NCBI RefSeq assembly: GCF_028372415.1
Contig: NC_092876.1
Location: 58,986,385 to 59,050,384 of the forward strand
DNA length: 64,000 nt
Source: Notamacropus eugenii
Taxonomy: Eukaryota; Chordata; Mammalia; Diprotodontia; Macropodidae
Direction of reading: 5' to 3'
Both the position numbers and the translations under genes were made by a program. Below the pieces are notes generated by a model that worked only from the letters and a program-made list of their open reading frames with translations, made no database searches and was not told the origin of the DNA. Positions 11,701-35,199 of this stretch are shown piece after piece. Each line of letters opens with the position of its first letter. The stretch's first letter is position 1.

Positions 11701-13587
11701 ATAATTATACCTGCAGCTAGCACTGGTGTAACACTTACTATGTGCTAAGCACTTTATGTCATTTAGTCCTCCCATCAACCCTAGGAAGTAGGTGCTGTTA
11801 TTCTCATTTCATAGATGAGGAGACTGAGGCAAACAGGTGAAGTGACTTGCCTGCCACACAGCTAGGAAGTGTCTGAGGCCAGATTTGAAGTGAAGGCATC
11901 CTGAGTCCCTCACTGTAACCGAGCCCCGCCCAGCCACCTCAGACAACAGAAACAGTAATCAGAAGCATGGATCCCTCAGCAGGGGGGTCAGTCATTCATT
12001 CATGAAGCAGCTAGTGTGTGTAAGAGGGTCATGAGACCACAGATCTGGGCCTGTAAGGGACCTGAGCCTTTCTAGTCCAACCCTCCCATTTTATAGATGA
12101 GGAAACTGAGGTCCAGGAGGTTAGTGACTTGCCCAAGGTCACCTATATCCTATGCCTCAGAGGCAGATTTTGAACCTAGATCCAGTACTCTGTACTGTCT
12201 CAGATTCCATCTCTGACTCTGCCTGTCTGACTTTGGACAAGTCACGTAGTCTCCTCCAAGAGAGGCTCTGTAGAGCAGGTGTACAGGGGTAGGGCCTGGG
12301 GATGGGGGCCATGGCCAGTGACTCCCCTCCCACTTCCTTGTACACTAGGTGGTTCAGTAAGTATACAGAAATGGATTATGCCCGAGCTGGTAATAAAGCC
12401 ACTTTCACCGTCAGCCTGGATGCGGGGCCCCTGGAGCAGTTCCCGCATTCGATGGAGCCTCAGTTAAGGCAGCTCGGTCTGCCCACTGCCCTCAAGAAAG
12501 GTAAAGGACACATGGCTTGGGTGGGTGTTGGAGACGTGAGGGGCTGTGAGTGTGGAAGCTCACATATGCTGTCAGACATGGTTGATGTGTTGGGTAGTTT
12601 TGTTGAATGACTTTTCCCCCTGTGTCATAAGGGGTGGCCTGTCAGGGAAGAAAGGGGGAGAGCAATATTTGGAAATGACATTAAAGTGAAAACAGGTGAT
12701 ATCAGAAACAGCAAAAAAAAAGAAGAGATAGCTCCGTCACCCCTGAAAAAAGCTGGCATTTGCTCCCCTGCATGCATCCCGCCTGACCCACAGTCCCAGC
12801 ACCACAGAGAACAACGAAGCCAGAAAGCCTGGCAGCAGGGCAGTGCCTCTTCACAACCTTGGGGACATCTTCAGCCCTCTGGAGGCCCGTCCTGCCAAAG
12901 AGGGATTAAACTGGTTCAATGTGCCCCCTGGAACAGAAAGAGGACTGGAAGTTAGGGCTCTCCCCTCCCAGTAAGGACAAGCGGTTGCCTCCTGGTGGGA
13001 TCAGGCTCCCTGGGAGGTGGCAAGTCCATCAGTGGAGTGCTTCTAGATTAGGAGACCACCATTGTAGAGGGGACTCCCATTCAGGCACAAACACTGAGAC
13101 ACATCTTCTGAGGCCTGGTCTGGCTCTGAAGATCCCCTTGCCTCTCAAGGCCCTTCCAGCAGGGACCTTAGAGAATTTGGACACATGGAGCAGGCTGGGG
13201 CCATGACCCAGAGCCTGCTTCACCAGGACCCTCTCTGCAGGTGTGGTGACCCTCATCTCAGACTACCAAGTGTGTAAAGAAGGCGATGTGCTGACCCCTG
13301 AGCAGGCCCGAGTCCTGGTGAGTCATGGGGAGGGCCCAAGTCACTCCCTCCCCCTCTGCCTGCCCTCCTCCCCCACACCCACCTCCTTTTGCACTGCTAC
13401 TGACCCCTCTGCTTTGTCTCTGCAGAAGCTGTTTGGGTTCGAGATGGCAGAATTCAGGGTTAACATCAAGTACCTGTGGCAGGCTGAGTCAGGGAAGTTT
13501 GAGCATCTGGGGGAGGATGCAGAGGAGGACAATGATGATGACAGCATCTCCTCAAAGGAATTAGAAGACTTGGAGGATGAAGACTGA
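5702..13587 (+). CDS. MRTO4: MRTO4, ribosome assembly factor (8 coding exons)
   Basis: Nucleolar trans-acting factor of 60S maturation. It is a paralogue of stalk protein P0 (uL10) that holds the P0 site on pre-60S particles until exchange. Coding exons: 5702-5729, 6604-6662, 7514-7617, 9653-9734, 11202-11269, 12349-12500, 13241-13317, 13426-13587. They total 732 nt, 243 aa (human about 239), all with GT/AG junctions that keep frame. The start MPKSKRDKK is identical to human. The P0-like body includes [33 protein letters not shown] and [14 protein letters not shown]. The C-terminus is the expected acidic tail, ending LEDLEDED. Exon 4 begins IFF where human has MFF. The gene is divergent from EMC1 and convergent with the AKR7 cluster. 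Exons 6-8 lie between the arms of an inverted duplication. Confidence 0.95.
5950..6020 (-). repeat. SINE fragment in MRTO4 intron 1
   Basis: Carries ttttacagatggggaaactg, the antisense MIR/CORE-SINE block. The same fragment type is found in the 5' flanks of copies A (30040-30130) and B (47170-47250). Confidence 0.5.
7980..8145 (-). repeat. CORE/MIR-type SINE with internal short duplication
   Basis: Antisense SINE (cagatagaggaactgaagcc, then aggtcacacagctagtagat). The stretch aataagggacctggct occurs twice in a row at about 8045-8077, a local tandem duplication. Confidence 0.6.
8890..9115 (+). repeat. CORE/MIR-type SINE
   Basis: Sense copy: head near 8895, tgtgaccctaggtcagtaac and cggtttcctcttttgtaaaa blocks, ending with taaagtgctttgtaaatgcc. 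Lies in MRTO4 intron 3. Confidence 0.65.
10289..10601 (-). mobile_element. Compound tRNA-headed SINE, near full length
   Basis: Antisense copy of the roughly 310-bp SINE also seen in sense at 32299. Its head at the right end (rc of caccacctagctgcccc) carries a B-box-like gagttcaaatc reverse block at about 10537. Its body includes ccagatattcatcaggatga, and its tail at the left ends in a short GT run. The flanking ggattaggt at 10280-10288 and 10602-10610 is a perfect 9-bp target duplication. Confidence 0.75.
10925..10970 (+). repeat. CA/CCA microsatellite
   Basis: Runs of acac interrupted by cacc, ending in ccaccaccaccacc, in MRTO4 intron 4. Confidence 0.9.
11581..12193 (+). repeat. Inverted duplication, left arm
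   Basis: About 613 bp in MRTO4 intron 5 whose reverse complement matches 15766-16360 nearly end to end. The match covers two SINE bodies and also the unique-looking sequence between them (catgaatgaatgactgaccc and the rc of acaggcccagatctgtggtc), so it is one duplicated block and not two chance SINE insertions. The arms differ by scattered substitutions and short indels. Confidence 0.85.
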
Positions 13588-13744
13588 TTGGGGCCAGCAT
13601 GACCCAGGGGCCCTTCCGCAGGGTGCAGGACTCGCCCCGTCCAGCCTCCCTGAGTGGCTGCCTTCCTTCTCAAAGGGAAGAGGCTGACTGTGCAGGCCTC
13701 TTGGGATGGAGAGAGGTGCAGGGCACCCATGACTTTTTATATAG

Positions 13745-13775
13745 AATAAAGCATTGGGCTTTTATATAGAATAAA
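13745..13775 (+). terminator. MRTO4: Duplicated MRTO4 poly(A) signals
   Basis: Two AATAAA hexamers at 13745-13750 and 13770-13775, each inside the same ttttatatagaataaagca unit. The 25-bp unit is tandemly duplicated, 158 bases after the stop codon. The MRTO4 3' UTR is therefore about 200 bases. Confidence 0.85.
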
Positions 13776-13799
13776 GCAGCTAGGCTCTCCCTGGGGGCA

Positions 13800-16700
13800 T
13801 AGGAAAGAAGGGCTCCAAGCTGTGAGGGCTGGCGGAGGCCCAACCTTCTGCCCGCTACTCTCTGTTTTTCAGCGCAAACCCTTTGAGTCCTGGCAGCTCA
13901 AAAGGAATGGAGGTGATTCTGTTGGCGCTCCTCCCTCAGCCTCGCTCACCTCCCCCTGCTCCAGCTTCTTCCAGACATCTGGGATAGAAAATGCCAAGGT
14001 GGGGTTTTGGAAGCTGCAGCCCCTGGTACCACTGCAGTGAAGTGGTCAGCTGTAGGAAGGACAGAGGGGCTGGGGTGGCTAGGATCTTGAGAGTTGGGTT
14101 CCTTCACATGCAAGTATGTTCCAGTGTCCACAGTACAAGATACCCTGGATTGGGCTTTGTGGAGACCATAAGACCTATGCTGGAAACATCGGTGCTTGGC
14201 TCTAGGTCCCAGGGAAACAGGTACCACATCACAATTCCAACTCACTTTCTGAAGGTTTGTAAAATATTTTCCTCAGGACTTCCCTCTGAGATAGTTGTGA
14301 CGAGTGTTAGCTCTGTTGTACAGTTGAGGAAATTGACTAAAAGGTTTGACTTGCCTGTGTTTAGAAAGGGAGGATTCAAATCCAAGTCTCAATTCCCAAA
14401 TCCAATGCTCATCCCACTGTGCCATGCTCCAAAAGCATAGCATACGGTACCTGCTTGGTGCCAGTGATGATGGGGTACTAGATGACCCCTGGGGATGCAG
14501 GGGCATTCTCAATGGCCCCCAGGCTCAGATTCCCTACCCCTGATCTAGGGGGTCTTCCCCATTTCTGTAGTGGCCCCAGTGGGCAGGGTCTGCTGAAGCC
14601 ACAGACCCTTTTCCAGGATGTTTAAAATTCCAGCGTCAGGAAGGAAGCCCATTCTGTTGAAATACAATTATACAAATACTTTCAAAGAGGTTAGGGTTAA
14701 GAACCCCAAGCCAGGGGTAGATTGTCCTTTTTTTCCTTTCTTTTTCCCAGATGAAACCCCACCTTCTTTAAAAAGCTTCTCTCAGTCCCCCTTAATCCCT
14801 TCCCTCTTGATTATCTCCCCATTTATCCCAGCTGTGCCTTGTATGTACACTGTCATTTGCACGTTGTCTCCCTGAGAGCAAGGACTGTCTTGTCTTTCTA
14901 TCCCTGCAGTACCTGGCACATAGTAGGAGCTTACTAAATGCTTGTTGGCCATCTGACTTGAGCAAATGGGGCCCTCGTTGGAAATGGCCTTAGCTTAGGC
15001 CTCGTGCCTAGAAGGAAGCCTGCACATCCTTAACCAAGTGTCTAGGCCCCACACTCAGGGTTGGGAGTGTGTGAGATCCATTCAGTGAGAGCCAGCCTCC
15101 CGACCCTGGCTCTTACTGTCCTCTGGGAGACCTTGCAGAGCCTCATTTCCCTATGCAGCGGTTATAAGGGAAGTTCTCACCAAGATGTTGTTTGTACTTG
15201 GCCATAAGTAACTAATTGGGAACAGCACTAGACCTGAGAAGATGGAGGGGATTTCAGTTCATATTTAGCAAGCACCTACTATATTCCAGGCATCATGCTG
15301 AGCACTGGGGTGAATGAAAGACACAAAAGACAGAAGTTGGAGATCACAAGAGAATCCAATGAGACGAGCCCCATTTTTGTTCACAGGTGCCAGGATGGGC
15401 CTTCCTGGGCCAGGTAGAGAAAGACTGCTGGCACTTAAAAAAACGTGTGTAAAACCATTAAAAAGCTTTCCATGGTCCAGACAGCCTCAGAGGTGTCCTG
15501 TTATTGGAATGATGACTGCGTTCTCCCAGCACTAAGGTTTGTGACTCGAGCTTCATGCAAAACGGCTCAGTCACAACTGAAAAGTCCATCCTTGAAGACT
15601 GCTGTGACCTCAGGGAGGTGATGCTATGCAGTTACCAGCCTCACTTTCTCCTCTGGAGATGGCCCAGGATGTAGTGGGGGACCTTGGCCTCTGCAAGCTC
15701 AGGGCTTTAACAGGTCTCAGTTTGGCTGAGGCAGCACTGATTCAGTGATTAAGGCTGGGTAACGGTAGAGTGCTGGATCTAGGTTCAAACTCTGCTTCTG
15801 AGGCATAGGATACATGTGACCTTGGGCAAGTCATTAACCTCCTGGGCCTCAATTTCCTCATCTATAAAATGAGAGGGTTGGACTAGAAAGGCTCAGGTCC
15901 CTTACAGGCCCAGATCTGTGGTCTCATGACCCTCTTACACTAACTGCTTCATGAATGAATGACTGACCCCACTGCTGAGGGATCCACACCTCTGGCTTGC
16001 TGCTGTTTCTGTTGTCTGAGGTGGCTGGGGGGCTCAGTTACAGTGAGGGACTCAGGAGTCAGGAAGCCCTCAGACACTTTTAGCCATGTGCCAGGCAAGT
16101 CACTTCACCTGTTTGCCTCAGTCTCCTCATCTGTGAAATGGGAATAACAGCACCCACTTCCTAGGGTTGTTGGGAGAATTAGATGACGTAAAGTGCTTAG
16201 CATATACTGTTACATCAGTGCTAGCTGCTGGTATAATTATTCCTGGCTTCTCATCTAAATGGGCCTATGGCGCCTTCCTGAGACCTGTGATCAGAGGTGA
16301 TGGGTACCATCTCCTGTGCTACTTAGGATCATTCTTACTACTTAGTTTGGGTGTCTAGATAAGGCGATAGTAACTTGCCCAGGCCTGAACTGTTAGTGGC
16401 TGAAGCCTATTTTCAATTCTGGTCTTCCCAACTGGGTTCACCTTCTGCAGGCACACCTTACTAGCTCACAGGGTTCCACAACTATGTTTTTCAGATGAAC
16501 AAAGGAGAGCTTCCTAGAATTTCTGTGATCACATGGTAGATTTACGAGCCAGGATTTGAACCCAGATCTCAGGCACTTTCCACTCCATTTGAAAGACCCA
16601 TGTTTGCTTCAGTATGATTTTATCGCATGTTGCCATTGCCCCCACCCCTAAAACTCCCTTTCCCCTCATTTGGGAAGAACATTCCCAAGCTCCTAATTTT

Positions 16701-17210
16701 GAAAAGAGAAGTAGCACCTGCCCTCCCTGTCAAAGAGGAGGTGGTGATACATGGTGGGCAGCAGTGAGTACTTGGCCCACAGGATGGATGTGTGGGAAAG
16801 AGGAGAACCAGGGAAGTCACTGGAGCTGCTTAGCCAGGAAGAGACTTCAGGGAAGCCAGGCAGGCTGACTCAGCATGGGCTGAGGCAGCCAGGGATGGAG
16901 AGTAGCCTTGTTCTGCTTGGGCTCAGAGGGCAGGCCAGCGGAGCAGATTTAAGGTCAGGAGCTGGTAAAATTCATTTTAACTGTCATGTAGCCAAAGCAG
17001 ACTGGTTACAGCATACTGCACAGAGAAGCCTTATTTAGACACAGGCTGGGTTACCTGGCTCAAGGTCCCCCACCCTACTTGGAGGCCTCCATTCCTTGTC
17101 TAGCACCTGCCAGTGGTCCACTCTTCAGGAGGGAGCCAGGATCTACCACTGACCTGCCTCAGTGGCCCCTGCCCACCAAGGACTCAACCCCATGAAATAT
17201 AATTCTCTCC
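13800..17210. other. Intergenic region between MRTO4 and AKR7 copy A
   Basis: The two genes are convergent here. The region contains an L2 tail (about 14760-14950, with ctacctggcacatagtaggagc-type blocks), an L2-like fragment (15255-15330), the right arm of the inverted duplication (15766-16360), an antisense SINE (about 16455-16590) and otherwise no structure I recognise. No exon-like open frame with homology was seen. Confidence 0.6.
15766..16360 (-). repeat. Inverted duplication, right arm
   Basis: Reverse-complement partner of 11581-12193. The two arms face each other across about 3.6 kb that holds MRTO4 exons 6, 7 and 8 and the 3' UTR. Confidence 0.85.
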
Positions 17211-17237
17211 AGGTCACTCTGTTGTGCAACACTGACT

Positions 17238-17243
17238 TTTATT
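17238..17243 (-). terminator. AKR7 copy A poly(A) signal
   Basis: AATAAA on the minus strand (tttatt on plus), 245 bases past the stop codon. The same ggaataaaag context is conserved at the ends of copies B and C. Confidence 0.85.
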
Positions 17244-17487
17244 CCAACAGGACAGGACAGAGCTGGTCTCATCCTCACCCTTCTCAACAGTAAGAACAAC
17301 AGGGCAGAAGGCCAGAGGTCCCATCTCTAGCAAGGAGGCTAGAAAACCAAGGATTTAGAGAAGAGGGGCAATTTGAAAGATGGAGCTCAGGCTGCAGCAG
17401 GTTAAGGCAAAGGCTGGCTGATGGGGCTGAGACCATGGGAACAGTCAGGGTCAATGAGAGGGCCTCTCTCCCTGCCCAGGGCTGGAG

Positions 17488-29758
<12,271 letters not shown>

Positions 29759-29816
29759 CTACGGGGGGAGAGGGGGATGAGGCGGCGGCCTGCGTGCCAA
29801 AGCCCCTCCCCTCCCG

Positions 29817-29824
29817 TGACGTCA
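29817..29824. promoter_or_regulatory. Consensus CRE in copy A promoter
   Basis: Perfect palindrome TGACGTCA, 58 bases upstream of the copy A ATG, within a CpG-rich flank (29400-30000). CREB/ATF proteins are the known ligands. Copy B keeps a seven-base version at the homologous place. Confidence 0.6.
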
Positions 29825-30879
29825 CCCAGGGGAGGGTGGGGCGAGAGCGGAGAGGGCTGGCTCCCAGGGACCGTCCGCAAGGTGCGCTGCCGCCGGAGGA
29901 GGTGCGGGTCCCGCATCCTCCGGCCCGGGCTTGGCTGCTGTCCGGACGGCGTGGTCCGGCAGGAGGCACCGGGACGCTGTAACCGCCCCGCTCCCAGCCC
30001 GGACCTTTCTCCGGTATCCCGGCCTCCGGAGCTGGGCACTCTCCTTTTTCAGATGAGGAAACTGAGGCTCAGGAGCAGCAAGGGATTTGTCCGGGGTGGT
30101 CCTGAGCTAGCGTTCCAACCTAGGGCTGGTTTATCCCGGCCCCGGCCTGGGCACCGAGGGGCAGGGAAGGGCTGAAGCTTCCAGCCTAGGTTATCATCTC
30201 CCTGGAAGGGACCCAGTAGTCTGGCAGGGGTGGGAGAGCAGTTCTGGGGACCCAGGAGTCCTGAGCCTCATGTCCGGTCACCCTCAATTCCACCCCTCCC
30301 TTCCATCAACCAAGTCAGCGTATTAATGAGGGTGCCTATAACACTCGGTGGAAGGAAGGATACAATGGGAAATGTAGCAAATACCTCGTATCAATCAAAA
30401 CTCCGGAAAACCACACCATAAAATCTTTTTTAAATTATTGTGAACTTGACCAGCATCAACAAACATGATCATACCTACAGAAAAAGAACAGAAAAAGAGA
30501 AATACATATGAAGCCGCACATTTCAATTACGTAAAGCTTATTTTTTTTTTTACTGTAGAATAAATTTAGCAGGGTAATTCCAATTCTGTTCTGTTTATCT
30601 GTATCTCTCTTTACTTCTGCTTTCTTCTCTGCATACTGCAAATGTTTCGTTATTTAGGGGAACTCCTCTTATGCTCTTCCTCACTCATAACTTCTACCCC
30701 CCAAAAAAACATTCTCTCCCCATCTCACCCCCAACAATAAATATAAGAAAGGAAAAAAATGCTGCATGCATTGGCCTTGTCAGAAAATGTGTTCCTCCTA
30801 CACCTCTGAAGTCTAGCCCTTCTCTATCAGAAGGTGGGAACCATTCTCTATTAGGGACTGGTCACTGAATTGGTCAGAG

Positions 30880-31465
30880 TTCTTAAGTCTTTCAAAGTTG
30901 TTTTCCTTTACAACCTTGTCATTGTATACATTTTTCCTGGTTCAGCTTGCTTCAGTTTGCATCAGCTCATAGAAGTGTTTCCAGATTTCTTTGAATCTAA
31001 CACCTTCTTTTTTCCTTAGGGCACAATAATATTCCGTTACATCAATATATGATATAATATTCAGCCATTCCCTACTTGAGGGTCATTCCCTTTACTAAAA
31101 CAAACAATTCCTTTGTAAACATTTTTCTACCTATGGGTCCTTTCCTTTGGTCTTTGATCATTTGAGGGTACATGGTATTCACAGTTAAGTTACTTTTGGG
31201 GTATAAGTCCAAACTGCTTTCCAGAATAGTCAGAACAGTTCCTAGCTCCAATAATAATATACCAGTGTGCCTGTCTTCCCATACATAACCCCCCCAACAG
31301 TTGTCCTTTTTTTTCTCCCAATCTGATGGGTGTGAGGTGAAAATTTCAGGCTTAATTTAGTATGCATTTCTCTTATTATTGGAGATTTGGAGTATTTTTT
31401 ACATGGTATTTGATAGCTTGTATTTGTTTTTCAATCTGTCTATTTATATCATTTGACCATGATCT
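30880..31465 (-). mobile_element. L1 3'-region fragment
   Basis: Antisense marsupial L1 tail: cctggttcagcttgcttcag, tttccttagggcacaataat, cccaatctgatgggtgtgag. The paralogous copy is at 48090-49400, where it is split by a solo LTR. Confidence 0.65.
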
Positions 31466-31475
31466 GCCAGGAAAT

Positions 31476-31695
31476 CTAGGTGGCAAAGTAAATAGAATGC
31501 TAGTCCTGGAATCAGAAAAACTCATCTTCCTGAATTCATATCTGGTCTCAAATACTTACTATCTGTGTGACTCTGGGCAAGTCCCTTAACCCTATTTACC
31601 TCAGTTTCCTCATCTAAAAAATGAGCTGGAGAACTCCAGTATCTCTGCCAAGAAAACCCCAAATGGGGTCATGAAGAGTTGGACACGACTGAACA
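31476..31695 (+). mobile_element. SINE specific to spacer A-B
   Basis: Sense SINE (ctaggtggcaaagtaaatag head, caagtcccttaaccctattt, caaatggggtcatgaagagt tail), flanked by ccaggaaat (31467-31475) and ccaggagat (31696-31704), an 8-of-9 target duplication. The homologous place in spacer B-C has no SINE. Confidence 0.7.
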
Positions 31696-31959
31696 CCAGG
31701 AGATGGTTCTTGTTCTTATAGATTTGAATGATAACTAAAATGGCTAGCATTTATAGAGAAATTTAATATTTGCAAAGCAATCTACCAACTAATCAAAGTA
31801 TCAAGCACTTTGTGCTGGGCACTACATGCCTGATTGCATCAACCCATGATGCTTAGCTACCTACCTTAATTCTCCATACATCTTGGGTATCACACCTTAA
31901 TCACAGAAGTTTGCAACAAGGATTTCCTCCAATTAACTCTTTCTGATTTTTGATGTATT

Positions 31960-33560
31960 TTTATTTATTTTGTTAAACATTTTCTAATTAAATTTTAAAT
32001 GCTTTTTAACTTTTCAGTCACGAATTCTCTCCCTCCCTCCACCCTCTCCTGTACCTGTCGAAAAGGCAAGAAATATAATATCCATTATTCATATAAAGCC
32101 ATGCAAGACATATTTTGGCTTTAGACATGTTGTAAGGGAAAAAAGAAAGGAAAATAAAGTGAAAAAATATGTGTTTCAATCTGTACTCAGAGTCCAGTTG
32201 TCTCTCTGGAAATGAATACATTTTTCCTTTATAATTGTCTTAGATCATTGTATTGATCAGAGTAGCTAAGTCTTTCACAGTGAATCATTGTATTAATAGG
32301 GCAGCTAGTTGGTGCAGTGGATAGAGCACCAGTGCAGAAGTCAGGAGGACCTGAGTTCAAATCTCACCTCAGATACTTGACACTAGATGTGTGACCTAGG
32401 ACAAGTCACTTAACCCCAACTGCCTCATCCTGAGTCATCTCCAGTCATCCTGAAGAATGTCTGATCACTGGATTCAGATGGCTCTGGAGGAGAGGTGAAG
32501 CTAATGACCTGCACAGCCCTCTCTCACTCAAAACAAAATCAAATGCAAGTCATGTCATTATTTCTCTAATGACATGGTCTTCTTTGGCAATGAAGGACGA
32601 ATACACACATTGTGTTAATATTGCTGCCAGTGACTGTATACAAAGTCTTTCTGGTTCAGCTCACTTGATTTTACATCAGTTCATGTAAGTCTTCCCAGGT
32701 TTTTCTGCTCATCATTTCTTATAGCACAATAGTATTCCATTACAACCATATACTACAACTTCTTCAGCCATTCCCCAAATGATACGCATTGCCTTAATTT
32801 CAAATTCTTTGCCACCACAAGAAAAGCTACTATAAATATTTTCGTACATATGGGTCTTCTTCCTTTTCCTTTGATCCCTTTGTGATACAGATCTAGTAGT
32901 ATTGCTGAGGCAAGGTTATGTACAGTTTTATAGTCCTTTGGGCAGAGTTCCAAATTCTTTCCTAGAATGCTTGGACCAGTTCATAACTCCACCAGGAGTG
33001 CATTATTTTTCCACAGTGCCTCCAGCATCTGTCATTTTCCTTTTCTGTCATGTTAGCCAATCTGATAGGTGTGAGATGGTAATCAAAGAAATGCATATTA
33101 AAACAATTCGGATTGCCAACTCTAATTACTAAAAAATAGAGAAATGCAAATGAAATTCACTCTGTTTTTTAGTGATTTAGAGCATTTAATTTTCGTATGT
33201 TTTTTGATAACTTTAGTTTCTCTTTTGAGATTGCCTAGTCATACCTTTTGGCCATTTACCAATTGGAGAATGACTCATCATCTTCTCAGTTTAGCTCAGT
33301 TCTCTATATATTTGAGAAATGAGATTTCAATCAGCAAAACTTGCTATAATTTTTCTAACGGCTTCTTGCTTTCCTTTAAATTTTGGTTTTATTGGGCTTT
33401 TTATGTAAAACTTTTTCAATTTGATGTGAATAAAATTGTCCTTTTTATGTCTTGTGGGTCTCTCTTATATATTGTTTGGTCAAGAACTCTTTCCCTATCC
33501 ATGGTGTTATGAAAAAATCTCCTTCCTTGCTTCTCTAATTTGTTTGTGATATGATATGAT
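31960..33560 (-). mobile_element. L1 3'-region, antisense, split by a SINE
   Basis: Marsupial L1 tail in reverse: ggttcagctcacttgatttt, gccattccccaaatgatacg, agttccaaattctttcctag, tagccaatctgataggtgtg. The compound SINE at 32299 interrupts it. The paralogue is 49440-51060. Confidence 0.65.
32299..32607 (+). mobile_element. Compound tRNA-headed SINE specific to spacer A-B
   Basis: About 309 bp, complete. The head gggcagctagttggtgcagt resembles an A box, gagttcaaatctcacctcag carries the B-box-like GTTCAAATC, the body follows, and the tail ends ggacgaatacacac. It is flanked by cattgtattaata (32286-32298) and cattgtgttaata (32608-32620), 12 of 13 identical. No counterpart in spacer B-C. Confidence 0.8.
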
Positions 33561-34394
33561 ATCTATAGTGTTGTTCTACTTTGTGTATCAAAGAAATATT
33601 TCTACATAGAATTGGTGCCATCAAGTTCCCATCTAAATGAGGCTTGACAGAAGGATGATTCTTTATTTCAGGTACCATTGGGACCTGGAGGTCTTTCCTT
33701 GTTTCTCAGGACATCAGTAGTAGACTTGCTATGAAACCTGTCATAGACTCCTACTCCTAGACTCCAGAGTCCTGGTGCCTTAGTCTCCTGACCTTTCCAT
33801 ATCCACAAGGTCAGAGCCTCTTGATTCATCTCCACCTAAAATAAAATAAATAGTGAGACAAAGCACCAAGGTCCATCTTCATGGGGACAGATGTTGATCT
33901 TTCCTCTTTAGCTTTGTCTCTTATGAGTCACTGACTGTGAAAGATTCACACTATGAGCAGAGGATCATGAGAAAGGAAAGGCTGAAGCCAGTTCAGTTCT
34001 TTTGAAAAATAGATTTATCATGCTTTAAAATTCGTGAAGTACTTTACACGTACATTATCTCCTTTGGTCCTTACAACAACTCTATTCCCATTTTACAGAT
34101 GAGGAAACTGATATTCAGAGAATTTAGGTGACATGCTTAGTATCACACAGCTTCTGAGTGGCTGAGGCAGAAATGCTGCAAAATATCTTCCACTATGCCA
34201 CACATCACAGCAGGTTAAATGTTTATCCATAAGAGAGAGAGATAAGCATTCTTCAATGACCTGGAAACTCACCTGATTTGAATCCCCAATAAAAATCTAT
34301 GAGTCATCTATCATCAAAGCTGGACTTGGAAAAAACATTGTACTGTTCATCCCCAGTACACCTAATACATAATGTGAAAAAGAAATGTAGTTTC

Positions 34395-34795
34395 AGCATT
34401 GTGCACAACAACAACCACAGTGTGTAATGACCGACTTTGATAGACTTAGCTCTTCTCAGCAGTGCAAGGACCTAAAACAATTCCAAAAGACTCATGATGG
34501 AAAATGCAATCTGCATCCAGAAAAAGAAATCTGGAATCTGAATGCAGATCAAAGCAGACTCTTGATTTATTTTTTTTTGTTTTATTTTGTTTTTCTTTCT
34601 CAGGGTTACTCCCATTAGCTCTAATTCTTCTGTACAACATGACTAATGTGACAATATGTTTAATATGTAGAGCCTATACTGGATTACATGCAGCCTTGGG
34701 GAAATGGTAGGGAGGGAGGGGAAGAAAATTTAAAACTTATGGAAGCAAATGTTGAAAACTAAAAATAAATAAATTAACTTAATAAAAATGTGTAG
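34395..34795 (+). mobile_element. L1 3' end
   Basis: Sense terminus of a marsupial L1: gacttagctcttctcagcag, aaaacaattccaaaagactc, catgactaatgtgacaatat, then an A-rich end (ctaaaaataaataaattaac). The paralogue is at 51930-52305. Confidence 0.7.
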
Positions 34796-34999
34796 TTTTA
34801 AGATTAAAAATTAAAGAATGTGTCAAAAATCTTGTAAACTCAGTGCTAAATCACATAAAACAAATGTATACAGTAAAAGAGGGACATTATACATGAAAGT
34901 TTTCAAAGATTTAAAAATTTTGAAATATATTTTATGGCTTCAAATTTATTTTTCTTTATCTCAATTGATTTGCACATCACTGTAGACCCTGTATCCATT

Positions 35000-35145
35000 T
35001 GAAAGTAATTATAGTATGTATAGTATAGTATAGATATAATATAGTAATGACAGTATATAGATTAGTATTATACTATATAGTATATAATTATAGTATATAG
35101 CATAATATATTACATAGCAAATATAGTATAGTGTATAGATTAGAA
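35000..35145 (+). repeat. AT-rich tagta/tata simple repeat
   Basis: Irregular run of tatagta units; counterpart at 52530-52660 in the second spacer. Confidence 0.7.
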
Positions 35146-35199
35146 AGTAAATTGCATTTAAGATTTAAATTGAATTTTAAATTGCAATTAAAATTTAAA

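Noticed and set aside
32299-32370. tRNA gene at the SINE head
   Set aside because: A and B box-like sequence is present, but there is no full cloverleaf and it continues into a SINE body with target repeats.
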